Shown: positions 8,719 to 18,857 of the stretch, in pieces | Position numbering within the stretch: the stretch's first letter is position 1 | How the letters are laid out: the number at the start of each line of letters is the position of its first letter | NCBI GenBank assembly: GCA_018666195.1 | Contig: JABJAG010000002.1 | Location: 1-35,883, forward strand | Reading direction: 5' to 3' | Length of the DNA: 35,883 nt | Source of the DNA: Alphaproteobacteria bacterium | GTDB taxonomy: Bacteria > Pseudomonadota > Alphaproteobacteria > UBA6615 | Notes under the pieces: generated by a model | Databases searched by the model: none | The model's input: the letters and a program-made list of their open reading frames with translations, nothing else | Told to the model about the DNA's origin: nothing | Position numbers and translations under genes: made by a program

Positions 8719-10473
8719 CTAGACGGCCGGAAAACGCGCCTGGAACCGTGCACCGGTGACCACGCCATTTCCGTCATGGAGGTTTTCTGCCCAGAGCTCG
8801 CCGCCCGCCGCTTCCACGATTTGCCGCGAAATCGACAGACCCAGACCTGAATTGGTGCCAAGCCGCACGGCCTTCCCATCCGGACCGGCAGTGGGTCGAT
8901 CCGTGTAGAAACGCTGAAAGATAGATTCCAGATTCACCTCTGGAATGCCCGGGCCCTCGTCATCAACCGTGACAATGATGACATCTCCGCCCCTACGGTT
9001 TGTCCGATTGGCCGTGATCACGATCTGACCATTCGCAGGACTGAAAGATTCCGCGTTGGTGATGATATTGCGAAAAACCTGTCCCAACCGGTCTTCAAAT
9101 GCACACACCGTCAGATCCGTGCCCGGCTCGACATCCAGAACGATGTTCACCGCTGACGTCGAAACATGGATATCCACCAATGCCCGCAATACATCGCGCA
9201 AATCCACATTCGATGGTGGATCACGGCTCAGCTCTGCATCGAGGCGTGACGCATCAGAAATATCGCTGATCAACCGATCCAGGCGTGCGACATCATCAAG
9301 GATGATGGTCATTAGCTTTTTTTGCTGGGCCGGATCCTCGACCCGCGCCACGGTTTCCACCGCACTGCGTAGAGATGTCAGAGGATTCTTGATCTCGTGA
9401 GATACATCGGCGGCAAAACGTTCGATGGCATCCATGCGTTGCCACAATGCCTCGGTCATCGCCCGCAGATCCCGCCCCAGATCTCCGATTTCATCACGTC
9501 GGCCGGCGAAATCCGGAATCGCGGTGTGCCGGCCAGACCCTGCACGAACGCGTTCGGCCGCCGCGGCAAGCCGTTTGAGAGGCCGCGCGATCGTCGCGGC
9601 GAGGTACACTGACAACAGGATGGTCACGGCAAGTGCGACCCCGAAGACCTGCAGAATATCGATGCGAATCGCCCGCATCGCCCGCTCAACCTCACCACTG
9701 CCATGGGACAACATTAACGCACCCACAACCTGGCGGTAGCGCTGTACAGGCACAGAAACCGAGATCACCATGCCACCGGATTCATGCCGCCGCACTTCTG
9801 CATCAGGACGCCCGGCAAGAGCCGTGATGGTCTCGCGGTAGTCACCAGCTCTCTGGGGCACCCGCTCCTGATAGATGGGCAGTTCACCCTGGCTGGGCAA
9901 CCAGTTGAGCAACGCGTCAAAGCGGCCCTGAACCCAATTCAGGGGCGCAAACCCACCTGGCGGCGGCAGTTGTCGCACCCGCACCCGGCCACGAGGGGTG
10001 ATCAGTGCTTGCGTGTCAGTGATGAGTACGCCGTTCTCCGAAAACAAACGCGCCCGGGTTTGTGTTGGCGCCGTCAGACGACGGAGCATCAAACTCGCCC
10101 GCACCGGGTCCACTTGCTGGCCAACACCCGGCGCGATCACAACCGCGCCGGCCCCCACGGCACCTGCGAACACCTCCCCCTGAACGCGCAGCGCCTCAAT
10201 CTCCGCATCGATCAGACTTTCCTGATACTGATCAAGAAAGAAAAAGCCCCCAACCGGAACGGCCAGGACAAGCAGGTTGATCGCGAGGATACGTCGGGTC
10301 AGAGAGCTGGATGGTCGGCGCCGCAGCAACCATGAAAACAAAGCGCGTGATGAAGATCGCCGTCGTCCCGAGGTATTCGCTTCAAGGTCGGAAGATGGTC
10401 TGCCGAGACGTGCGTCCTCATCCGCGCGCAGATCGCGGGATGCAAATTCAGTACGGCGGGCATCCATCGTCAT
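8719..10473 (-). CDS. chvG: Sensor histidine kinase, ChvG/ExoS type
   Basis: 584 aa; HAMP, FAADVSHEIKNPLTSLRSAVET H-box, N/G boxes; paired with ChvI-like regulator. Confidence 0.85.
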   Translation of the reverse strand: MTMDARRTEFASRDLRADEDARLGRPSSDLEANTSGRRRSSSRALFSWLLRRRPSSSLTRRILAINLLVLAVPVGGFFFLDQYQESLIDAEIEALRVQGEVFAGAVGAGAVVIAPGVGQQVDPVRASLMLRRLTAPTQTRARLFSENGVLITDTQALITPRGRVRVRQLPPPGGFAPLNWVQGRFDALLNWLPSQGELPIYQERVPQRAGDYRETITALAGRPDAEVRRHESGGMVISVSVPVQRYRQVVGALMLSHGSGEVERAMRAIRIDILQVFGVALAVTILLSVYLAATIARPLKRLAAAAERVRAGSGRHTAIPDFAGRRDEIGDLGRDLRAMTEALWQRMDAIERFAADVSHEIKNPLTSLRSAVETVARVEDPAQQKKLMTIILDDVARLDRLISDISDASRLDAELSRDPPSNVDLRDVLRALVDIHVSTSAVNIVLDVEPGTDLTVCAFEDRLGQVFRNIITNAESFSPANGQIVITANRTNRRGGDVIIVTVDDEGPGIPEVNLESIFQRFYTDRPTAGPDGKAVRLGTNSGLGLSISRQIVEAAGGELWAENLHDGNGVVTGARFQARFPAV

Positions 10474-10525
10474 CCCATCCCCCGGAGACGTCTCACATTC
10501 CGGCGTAGTGCCGGAGGTGTCCTAC

Positions 10526-11224
10526 TCAACCTTCTTTATAACGATACCCGATACCGTACAGCGTCTCGATCTGGGTGAAACTTTCATCCGTGTCACGGAA
10601 CTTCTTGCGCAACCGCTTGATGTGGCTGTCGATGGTGCGGTCATCAACATAGATGTTCTCACCATAGGCGGCATCCATAAGTTGGTCCCGGCTTTTCACA
10701 TGGCCCGGGCGCTGGGCCAGGGCTTCGAGAATCAGGAACTCGGTCACTGTCAGGGTCACTTCCCCCTCACGCCATGTGCACATATGACGGATCGGATCGA
10801 GAACAAGATCCCCCCGCCGCACAATGGACTCGCTTTCTTCATCGGCCGTCATCTGCTCGGCTTCCGAACGACGCAGAATCGCACGAATACGCTCAATCAG
10901 CAGGCGCTGGGAGAAAGGCTTGGTGATGTAGTCATCCGCACCCATGCGCAATCCGAGGACTTCATCGATCTCATCATCCTTGGATGTGAGAAAGATCACG
11001 GGCATACGCGACGACTCGCGAAGTTTGCCCAGCAATTCCATGCCATCCATCCGCGGCATCTTGATATCCAGAACCGCCAGATCAACTGGGGTCTCCGACA
11101 ACCCACTCAAGGCCTCATCACCATCTGCATAGGAGCTGACGTGATACCCCTCGGCTTCGAGTGCCATCGTGACCGACGTCAGAATATTCCGGTCGTCATC
11201 GACCAATGCGATTGTCTGGGCCAT
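10526..11224 (-). CDS. chvI: Response regulator, ChvI type (OmpR/PhoB family)
   Basis: 232 aa; [14 protein letters not shown]...[12 protein letters not shown]-terminal winged helix [14 protein letters not shown]. Confidence 0.9.
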   Translation of the reverse strand: MAQTIALVDDDRNILTSVTMALEAEGYHVSSYADGDEALSGLSETPVDLAVLDIKMPRMDGMELLGKLRESSRMPVIFLTSKDDEIDEVLGLRMGADDYITKPFSQRLLIERIRAILRRSEAEQMTADEESESIVRRGDLVLDPIRHMCTWREGEVTLTVTEFLILEALAQRPGHVKSRDQLMDAAYGENIYVDDRTIDSHIKRLRKKFRDTDESFTQIETLYGIGYRYKEG

Positions 11225-11325
11225 TTGGGGATCCCCTTTGTGAATTGATACGCAACTTTCGGACGCCGAATGTCGCCTTCAATCAATTTCCACTTTTATT
11301 ATGGCGTATTTACGATCTGATTTGT

Positions 11326-11339
11326 GGGTCATTTGACCC
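11326..11339. promoter_or_regulatory. Perfect inverted repeat in chvI/sco1 intergenic region
   Basis: GGGTCA-TT-TGACCC. Confidence 0.4.
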
Positions 11340-11351
11340 GGTTACAAGGGG

Positions 11352-11363
11352 GTTCGCGCGAAC
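11352..11363. promoter_or_regulatory. Second palindrome in the same intergenic region
   Basis: GTTCGCGCGAAC, 12-bp perfect palindrome. Confidence 0.3.
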
Positions 11364-11453
11364 AGGCCATGTTCTTGCCACAAACGAAAACGTGACGGGT
11401 CTGCGACTGGTGGACGCATTGCGCCCCCGAGGAGCCTGGTTCTAAATCGAAAC

Positions 11454-12077
11454 ATGAACAGAAAACTGCATATCAGCGTTGTCGCACTGGTCGTCGTCAT
11501 CTTCGCTTTTGGCGCCTGGTTGAATCTGCGGCACGGCAAGCCACCCGAGAACGGCGCGGTTGGTGGCATGGTGGTCAACGCCAGCATTGGCGGCCCGTTC
11601 GAATTGACTGATCACACAGGTGCGCGTTTCACAGATGAAGATCTGGCAGGCGACTACGCACTGATCTATTTCGGTTACACCTTTTGTCCCGATGTTTGCC
11701 CGACCGAACTGGGTGAAATCGCCGTCGCTCTCGACCAGCTCGACAAGGATGCCGATCGCGTTAGGCCCGTGATGATTACGATCGACCCGGACCGGGACAC
11801 GGCCGAGGTCCTTTCCGAATACGTTCCGTTGTTTCACGAACGCCTTGTCGGACTCACTGGCACCGCAGAGGAAGTTCGCGAAGTTGCCACCAGCTACCGT
11901 GTGTTCTACCGGCGCTTCGAGGATCCGAACTACACCTACTATCTGATGGACCACACATCCTTCGTTTATCTCCTCGCGCCGAGTGGGGAGATTGCCGCCA
12001 TGTTTCGCTACGGAACCCCGCCCGAAGATATGGTGACAACCATCCGCCAACATATGCGCGGAAACGCACGCGGCTAG
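11454..12077 (+). CDS. SCO1/SenC family copper-binding protein
   Basis: 207 aa; FGYTFCPDVCPTELGEI CxxxC motif, conserved downstream His (DHTSFVYL). Confidence 0.93.
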   Translation: MNRKLHISVVALVVVIFAFGAWLNLRHGKPPENGAVGGMVVNASIGGPFELTDHTGARFTDEDLAGDYALIYFGYTFCPDVCPTELGEIAVALDQLDKDADRVRPVMITIDPDRDTAEVLSEYVPLFHERLVGLTGTAEEVREVATSYRVFYRRFEDPNYTYYLMDHTSFVYLLAPSGEIAAMFRYGTPPEDMVTTIRQHMRGNARG

Positions 12078-12102
12078 TCCCCTGACACTGACAGGACCAA
12101 AA

Positions 12103-12624
12103 ATGCTCAAATCACTTTTCGCGGCAGCACTGCTCGTAACGACGATTCTTCCGGCAAACGGGCATGAGGAAAAATCGGAGAATTTCACGATCAGTCATCC
12201 GTGGTCGCGCGCAACCGCCCCAAGCCAGAAGGTCGGCGCTGTGTTCATGGAAATCAAAAACATCACAGGAAAAGAAGATCGTCTGATCGGCGCATCTTCA
12301 CCCGATGCAGAGTCCACCGAGATACACGGACATATCCGCGAAGGTGACATCATGCGCATGCGCCGGGTCGATGGTGGCATCGCGGTTCCGGCCAACGGTT
12401 CAGTCAAACTGGTCCCCGGCGGTTTCCACATTATGCTGATTGGGCTCAATGCGCCGTTGCTTGAGGAAACCACCATCCCGCTCACCCTGACCTTTGAGCA
12501 TGCCGGATCAGTTGAAATCGAAGCTGTGGTGGAATCTGCTGGTGCAAGCCGCAGTGGCGGCGCAACCAAAATGGAAAAGATGGACCATTCAAAAGGGCAC
12601 CAGATGCCTGGAAAATCCAAGTAG
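12103..12624 (+). CDS. PCu(A)C family periplasmic copper chaperone
   Basis: 173 aa; signal peptide, HPWSRATAPSQKVGAVFMEI, GGFHIMLIGLNAPL. Confidence 0.9.
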   Translation: MLKSLFAAALLVTTILPANGHEEKSENFTISHPWSRATAPSQKVGAVFMEIKNITGKEDRLIGASSPDAESTEIHGHIREGDIMRMRRVDGGIAVPANGSVKLVPGGFHIMLIGLNAPLLEETTIPLTLTFEHAGSVEIEAVVESAGASRSGGATKMEKMDHSKGHQMPGKSK

Positions 12625-12668
12625 CCCGGTATCGTTTTGCGGGCAGGTTCGGTAGTCTCCGCGCCGTT

Positions 12669-13397
12669 ATGACCATAGATGATAGAAAAAGGCCGAGTGG
12701 CGTACTGGCACGTCGGCTCATCCGGACCAGCCGCACGGCGACCCTTGCGACCCTCGATCAGGAGACCGGGGGAATGCCCTATGGGAGCCTTGTTTTAACA
12801 GCCAGCGGATTGGATGCATCACCGCTGGTCCTGCTTTCAGATCTGGCCCGACACACACGCAATTTCAAAGAAGATGAGCGGGTCTCGCTGCTCTTTGCCA
12901 AGCATGGCGTCGAAGCGCTCAACGCGTCACGCGCGACGATCCTGGGTCGCATGGAGCCGTGCGGCGATGAAAGATTACGGGCGCGTTTTTTGCGGCGGCA
13001 TGAAACCGCGCGAAACCATATGGCGTTCAGCGATTTTCATCTCTACCGCCTGATCACAGAAAGCGTACATTTCATCGGGGGTTTCGGACGGATTGAAACC
13101 CTGAATTCGTCTGATGTCATGCTTGATGCTGCACCTCTGGATCACTTGCTCACCGCAGAAGAAGATATCGTCACGCATATGAATGCAGATCATTCGGATG
13201 CGATCCGAGCCTATGCCCAAAATCTGGCAGACCGGCCCGGCCTCGACTGGCGCATGACGGGTCTGGACGCTGAGGGCTGTGATCTCGCCCGCAATGACGC
13301 CGAAGCTCGCATCTGGTTTGAAGATATCGTCGATAGTGCGGAATCTGCTCGCGCCGCGCTCGTGGCTTTGGCGAAAGAAGCCCGCCGCGAAGGCTAA
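12669..13397 (+). CDS. HugZ-like / pyridoxamine 5'-phosphate oxidase-fold protein with DUF2470-like C-terminus
   Basis: 242 aa; RTATLATLDQETGGMPYGSLV, HFIGGFGRI, HMNADHSDAIRAYA. Confidence 0.88.
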   Translation: MTIDDRKRPSGVLARRLIRTSRTATLATLDQETGGMPYGSLVLTASGLDASPLVLLSDLARHTRNFKEDERVSLLFAKHGVEALNASRATILGRMEPCGDERLRARFLRRHETARNHMAFSDFHLYRLITESVHFIGGFGRIETLNSSDVMLDAAPLDHLLTAEEDIVTHMNADHSDAIRAYAQNLADRPGLDWRMTGLDAEGCDLARNDAEARIWFEDIVDSAESARAALVALAKEARREG

Positions 13398-13455
13398 GCA
13401 TCCTCTTTTTGTTGGCTCCAAGAAATGAAGAACCAGTATCGCCCGTATTTTAGTT

Positions 13456-13474
13456 AAGAATGATTATCATTAGC
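13456..13474. promoter_or_regulatory. Fur-box-like operator
   Basis: AAGAATGATTATCATTAGC; core AATGAT-T-ATCATT is a perfect 6-1-6 palindrome and resembles the consensus GATAATGATAATCATTATC. Confidence 0.55.
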
Positions 13475-13531
13475 ATATACTGCGGTTTCATCACCCAACA
13501 TCGATGGACTGCACATGATAAACGCGACAGC

Positions 13532-14005
13532 GTGCCAGAACCGCACCTTAAATCCACAACCCTCTCCTATATTGAGCGCCTGATCCTGCACGCGTTAAGG
13601 CAATGGGTAACGGATCAGAAACGTTGGCCGGGAATTGTGCTGGAGTTCAACCGCGCCTGCGGTCCGCGCGCCGCCACACAAATTTGCGATGCGCTTCAAA
13701 CGACATTTCGAACCCTCGGCCTCCATGCGCGACGACACATCCGATTGCACCCACCTACTTGCTGCCGTATCAGCTAGGACGAACTGTGCCTGCTGAACAT
13801 CCACGCCACCCATCAGAGTCAATCGACACTGCACTGTCAGGCGTTGATCAACTGGATGGTTCCCCGGGGCGCCACCGCATTGTTGCTATCTGACATAGAT
13901 CAGGTCGCGCGCAGCTTGTTTGATGCGGGATATGTACTCGATGTGCGACGCACTTCAGTGAACATTGCAGCACCACTTGAACAACAGATACAGAGCGTTC
14001 ACTGA
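13532..14005 (+). pseudogene. Hypothetical protein gene interrupted by an in-frame TAG (13775..13777)
   Basis: Same frame is open on both sides of the amber: VPEPHLKSTT...CCRIS*DELCLLNIHATHQ...VRRTSVNIAAPLEQQIQSVH*. Confidence 0.6.
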
Positions 14006-14070
14006 TAGGCCCCTGAACGACGTGGCAGCCACATTGGTTTCCACAAACGACAGGATTGTGGAGTGGCCAA

Positions 14071-14850
14071 ATGCCTTATGCGTCCAATGGCGGAGTCGAT
14101 ATCTGGTACGAGAAGCATGGCGAGGGTCCCGCGATCGTGTTTCTGCATGGACGCGCTGGCAATGGCGCCAGTTGGTGGCGTCAGGTGGCTGCGTTTTCCC
14201 AAACCCACACGGTGATCACCTTTGACCAGCGCGGCTTTGGAAGATCCCCCTGCGATCGCGAAGCCTTCACTGCCGGTACGCTGGCCAGCGACGTCGCGGC
14301 CGTACTGGATGCGACCGACACACCGCGAGCCGCTTTGGTCTCGCAATCGATGGGCGGTATTTCTGCAATGCGGTTTGCGCGAGACTACCCCGAACGAATC
14401 TCAGGACTGCTGGTCAGCTCGTCCATGGCCGGGATTGTGCCAATGGACATCCGGCGTCGTCTGGCAGAACTCGAACGGGCCAATACCATATCCCTGCCCG
14501 ACCGCGCGTTTGCCCCGGGCTACAGTGGGCGTGAGCCGGCCTTATACGAGCTCTACAAGCAAATTCTTTCGTTCAATACGGTGTTCGATCCCGCCTGGCG
14601 TGCACGCATTGCCGGGCCGGAGCAAAGCTTCGGCCCCAATGACTTCGACAACTACACAGTTCCGACGGTGTTTATTGTCGGCGCGCACGATCAATTCTTC
14701 CCACCCGTATTTGTGCATGAGGTCGCGGCCTGGGTTCCCGGCGCGAAAGTGGTCGACATACCCGATGTCGGACATTCACCTTACTGGGAAAACCCCGAAG
14801 GTTTCGATCGTGTCGTCACGGACTGGCTCGACAGAAACGCAATTTGGTAA
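14071..14850 (+). CDS. Alpha/beta hydrolase
   Basis: VFLHGRAGNGASWW, nucleophile elbow SQSMGG, GHSPYWENPEGF; start MPYASNGG at 14071. Confidence 0.9.
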   Translation: MPYASNGGVDIWYEKHGEGPAIVFLHGRAGNGASWWRQVAAFSQTHTVITFDQRGFGRSPCDREAFTAGTLASDVAAVLDATDTPRAALVSQSMGGISAMRFARDYPERISGLLVSSSMAGIVPMDIRRRLAELERANTISLPDRAFAPGYSGREPALYELYKQILSFNTVFDPAWRARIAGPEQSFGPNDFDNYTVPTVFIVGAHDQFFPPVFVHEVAAWVPGAKVVDIPDVGHSPYWENPEGFDRVVTDWLDRNAIW

Positions 14851-14871
14851 TGCCAGATAATATTGTGTGCG

Positions 14872-15366
14872 TCAGGCTTCGTCGATCAACTCAACTGTGA
14901 CAGCAAGCGGTCCCTTTTCACCGGCGCGGGTTGTCACGCGCACCCGTGATTCCGCATCCAACATTCGCAGTCCTGACTGAGCGACCACCCGACCGGATAC
15001 AAATACATCAGAGCTTTCATCATCAGGCGTGATGAAACCATAACCTTTGTTGGGATCGAAGAACTTGACAACGCCTTCAAGGGCTGGCGCATCGGGATCA
15101 CTTGCAACAGGCGTTTCAACCTCGCCACCCGTCACACTGTGAATCACCGAAACCATTGGACCGCGCGGTCCCTGCTCGATCTCACATTCGAGTTCGGCAC
15201 CATCCTGCAGATCCTTCTGGCCCGCTGCTTCGAGAACGGAGACATGAATAAATGCGTCGCCCACACCATTTGACGGCTGGACGAACCCATAGCCTTTGAT
15301 GGGGTTAAACCATTTGACAGTTGCGGATATCCGATCCCCGCCCCCGGATGACTCAATGTCACTCAT
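14872..15366 (-). CDS. Dual cold-shock-domain protein
   Basis: Two CSDs: VKWFNPIKGYGFVQP and VKFFDPNKGYGFITP; likely start MSDIESSGGG. Confidence 0.92.
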   Translation of the reverse strand: MSDIESSGGGDRISATVKWFNPIKGYGFVQPSNGVGDAFIHVSVLEAAGQKDLQDGAELECEIEQGPRGPMVSVIHSVTGGEVETPVASDPDAPALEGVVKFFDPNKGYGFITPDDESSDVFVSGRVVAQSGLRMLDAESRVRVTTRAGEKGPLAVTVELIDEA

Positions 15367-15540
15367 CGCTGGCAAATCCTGAAACAATAAGCACAACAGT
15401 ACCAATCAGGGATAAAGCTCTACCTGAGCGTGGTCCCGAAACTGCGGTGCACGCTATGCTGCAAGACTAGCACGAGAAACCGGGATGAAAGCGAGTCGGA
15501 AATTGGTTGGAATACTGCAACGCAACAATCAGAGGCCTGA

Positions 15541-16881
15541 TTATTTACTCGCGTCGTCTCGCATGTTCCGCATCGATGCACCATCAAGACTTGTTCCGCT
15601 CGTGCGTGCGCCAGTCATATCTGCGCCGTCGAGCACAGCCTGCGCGAGGTCAGCACCCCTCATATCGGCTCTCTGAAGGTTCGCGTCACGCAATTGCGTG
15701 GGCAACCGCCGAGTCTCATCGATGACCAGGGGTCCCATGTTGCAGTCGCGAAGAACCGCGCTGGAAAGATTGGCTCCCTTCAGATTGGCTCCGCGCAAAT
15801 CAGCGCCTTCAAGGTTGGATGTGCGCAAATCGGCATTCTCCAGATTTGCCCCCTGCAACTTCACCCCACGCAAATCCAGCCCATAAAACGTCACCTTTTG
15901 GGCCCGCAGCGCCGCCAAATTCAAATGCGCCAACAGCTTGATCGGACGCATATCGACCCCCGACAAGTCGGCAGGCTGACCTTCCGCGCCATCGGTTTCG
16001 ATAAACCGGATATGGCTTTCGATCTGATCGAGCGCGGGTGGGTCAAGGTCACTCATCGGGGTTCCGACAGGTGCATCCGTCATCACATTGTCCAGTTTTG
16101 TCTGATGCAACGTGGCCATGCTCATATCGACACCAGTCAAAATAGCGCTTGAAAGATCTGTCTCAGTGAGGTCCGCTCCCGACAAATCCGCGCCTTCAAG
16201 ATTTGCCCCGGTAAAATCCGCCTGCTTCAGATTGGCGCGCACCAATTTGCAATTCTTCATGATGGCGCCCGAAAAATCCGTACGTATCGCCAACATGTTG
16301 GACAGGTTGGCACGCTCCAGATTCGCATTTGCGAAACTCGCTTCGCCGGTATCGGTCTGATCGAGGTCGGTGCTGTGCTTGCGAATCTGCAAGTCGCCGT
16401 CCGCGTCTCTTTCCGCGATCGTGCCTTCTCTCAAATCCGCTTCAAAGAGATCCGCACCACTCAGATTCGCGCTGCGCAAACTGGCACCCCGCAAATCACA
16501 TCGACGAAGGTTTGCCTTGCGCAGACTTGCCCCCCGCATATCACAGCAGAAAAAAATGGCATTCTCCAAACGCCCCCCCGAAAAATCAGTTTTGGTAAGA
16601 CGGGCCCCGGAGAAATTTGCATCGCCCAGATCACGTCCAGCCAAAGACAAACCACTTAAATCGCAAAACCCAAAATCAGCGCGTTTGCCACCTGGCAAAC
16701 CGGCGTAAAATCGAGCATGCAGTTTGCAGAGGGAATCCACGTCATTTTGACGCATCGTCCGCAGGCCATTTTGGCTGGATGCTTCTTGAACCGCATCCTG
16801 TTCGCTTTGATCAACTGCATTCAGACTGCTCACAAACACTCTCCCAATTCGCGCGCGAAGTCGCCACACACGGGGCATCAT
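15541..16881 (-). CDS. Pentapeptide-repeat protein
   Basis: 446 aa; many A(D/N)LXX repeats in two blocks separated by a non-repeat linker. Confidence 0.92.
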   Translation of the reverse strand: MMPRVWRLRARIGRVFVSSLNAVDQSEQDAVQEASSQNGLRTMRQNDVDSLCKLHARFYAGLPGGKRADFGFCDLSGLSLAGRDLGDANFSGARLTKTDFSGGRLENAIFFCCDMRGASLRKANLRRCDLRGASLRSANLSGADLFEADLREGTIAERDADGDLQIRKHSTDLDQTDTGEASFANANLERANLSNMLAIRTDFSGAIMKNCKLVRANLKQADFTGANLEGADLSGADLTETDLSSAILTGVDMSMATLHQTKLDNVMTDAPVGTPMSDLDPPALDQIESHIRFIETDGAEGQPADLSGVDMRPIKLLAHLNLAALRAQKVTFYGLDLRGVKLQGANLENADLRTSNLEGADLRGANLKGANLSSAVLRDCNMGPLVIDETRRLPTQLRDANLQRADMRGADLAQAVLDGADMTGARTSGTSLDGASMRNMRDDASK

Positions 16882-17080
16882 GCCTCAGATGGCTTAACGC
16901 CAGTTTAACTCGGGAAACATCCTGCAGATAAGGTTGACTTCTCAACAAAACAGCAAAACCCATTGAAAAAAAAGGGAAATAGGTTTACTCGCCCAGTAAC
17001 GTTTTATAAAGTTTTGGCCATTACAATGGTTAACGAAGCATTTCAACGCGTCTGAGTCTTTCGGGGGAGGGACTACGATC

Positions 17081-18798
17081 GTGACAGATATTATTCGTCA
17101 TAAATCTGCAGGTGAAAAAGGCAGGCTGTATTCCCGACGCGCGCGCGACGCCGCGCCATCGGAAGAGACTGCGCCTGAAAACACACCGACGCCGACTGCC
17201 ACATCCGCTCCGGCCCCTGCAGAAACCACCGTTATTGCGGGACCACACCCGGGATTGCTCGAGCATTTAGGGCCAGCTTATCTGGCCACCCCGGATGGGG
17301 ACTTGCTCTGGCACAACGACACATTCATGTATTTCGCACGGACGGTCTGGGAACTTCCCGACCGCACCCGCACATTGCATCGAACGCCACCTGCCCTTCA
17401 GCTGATTGTCGATACCTTGATCGAAACCGGACATTTCGAGCCGAGACGCATATTTACCGAGTCCGGCGGGGTGGAACGGGTCTTTCGCGGTCGCCATTTC
17501 CTAAGCCAAAAAGACGGAAGTCCAGTTGTCTATGGCTATTTTGAAGACATTACACAGCAGATTTCGGGCGAGCGGCGCCTGACCGCACTCGATGACAAGT
17601 TGACTGATGTTATTCGCTCAACGTCAGACTGGGTTTGGGAAACCGATACTGAGTTGCGACTAACCGAAGTCTCGGCACGAATTGCAGCCATCACCGGCGC
17701 CCCCCCCCGGAAGCGCATCTGGGTAAAGCCATGTTGTCACTGGGGACACTCCCGGAGCCAATGCCTGGCGTGCCGAACCTGAACCAACTGACAGCCGATC
17801 GCCGCCCCTTCCGGAACCGGTTGTTCCTGATGCGTGATGAAACCGGGCAGGCACGGCGCATTCATCTGAGCGGTACGCCATTCTTTGATTCCGACACAGG
17901 TAGATTCCTTGGCTACCGCGGTACCGGCACAGATGTGACTCGCGCGCTCGAAGCCGAGCGTGACGCCGTTGTTGCCCGGGAAAAACTTGAAGAAGCTATG
18001 GACGCCCTCGAAATCAGCAACGATCACCTACGCGAAGCGCTCGAAAAATCGCAGTCAGCGTCCGATGCGAAAAGTGATTTTCTCGCGCTCACCAGCCATG
18101 AATTGCGAACCCCGCTGAATGCCATTATCGGGTTTGCCGAACTCAGTCGACGCCAACTCGCGGCGGACATACCGGATCGGCTCCCCTCCTACCTCGATAA
18201 CATCCTTTCTGCATCCGGACATCTGGTGCAAATCATCGACAACCTTCTCGACACAGTGCGGATTGAAAACGAGACCGTGGATATGGATCTGATCGAGACC
18301 AGTGTCGCCAAACTACTGCGAGATACCGTTCCGATGATCGAGATGCGGGCGGAAATGGGTGAAATTTCCCTGACCGTCCCAACCGTGACTGACGACCTTG
18401 CCGTCATCGCAGACCTGACATCGGCGCGGCAAATCCTGCTCAATCTTCTGACCAACGCCATCAAGTTCACAGGCGAAGGCGGCAGTGTCGGGATCGAAAT
18501 CGTGCGCGGCAAGGAAGACCTGCTCTACATCACGGTCTGGGACACCGGAATCGGTATCCCGCTGGAACAGCAGCAAGCCGTTTTCGACCGCTTCCACCGT
18601 GTCCGCTCGGATGCGTTTACCACCAACACCGAAGGGGTCGGCATTGGCCTGCATGTGGCACGCAATCTGGCTCAGTTGATGGGGGGCGATATCACGTTGG
18701 AAAGCGAAATGGGTCGCGGGTCGCGGTTCACGCTGGCGCTCAGGCTCTGGGAGCAACCCGTGGTCAACCCCATCACGCCTCTGATTGCCGACGCATAG
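17081..18798 (+). pseudogene. PAS-domain sensor histidine kinase, reading frame broken at a C9 run
   Basis: ORFs 17081..17782 (GTG start) and 17731..18798 make one PAS-HisKA-HATPase protein; frame changes at 17700..17708 (IAAITGAPP / PPEAHLGKAMLSLG); SHELRTPLNAIIGFAEL in second part. Confidence 0.8.
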
Positions 18799-18857
18799 GG
18801 TTATATTTTGGAGCAGACATTTCTCTCAAGAGACCCAGGCCCGGCTTCAAAAACGAC

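Noticed and set aside
15694-16708. Several plus-strand ORFs with repeated IGSAQI / KSAPSRFA motifs
   Set aside because: The repeats are the antisense translation of pentapeptide repeats
17731-18798. Treating the second kinase ORF as an ordinary stand-alone gene
   Set aside because: Frame-1 sequence upstream of its ATG continues the PAS homology directly from the first ORF, so a split gene is more likely
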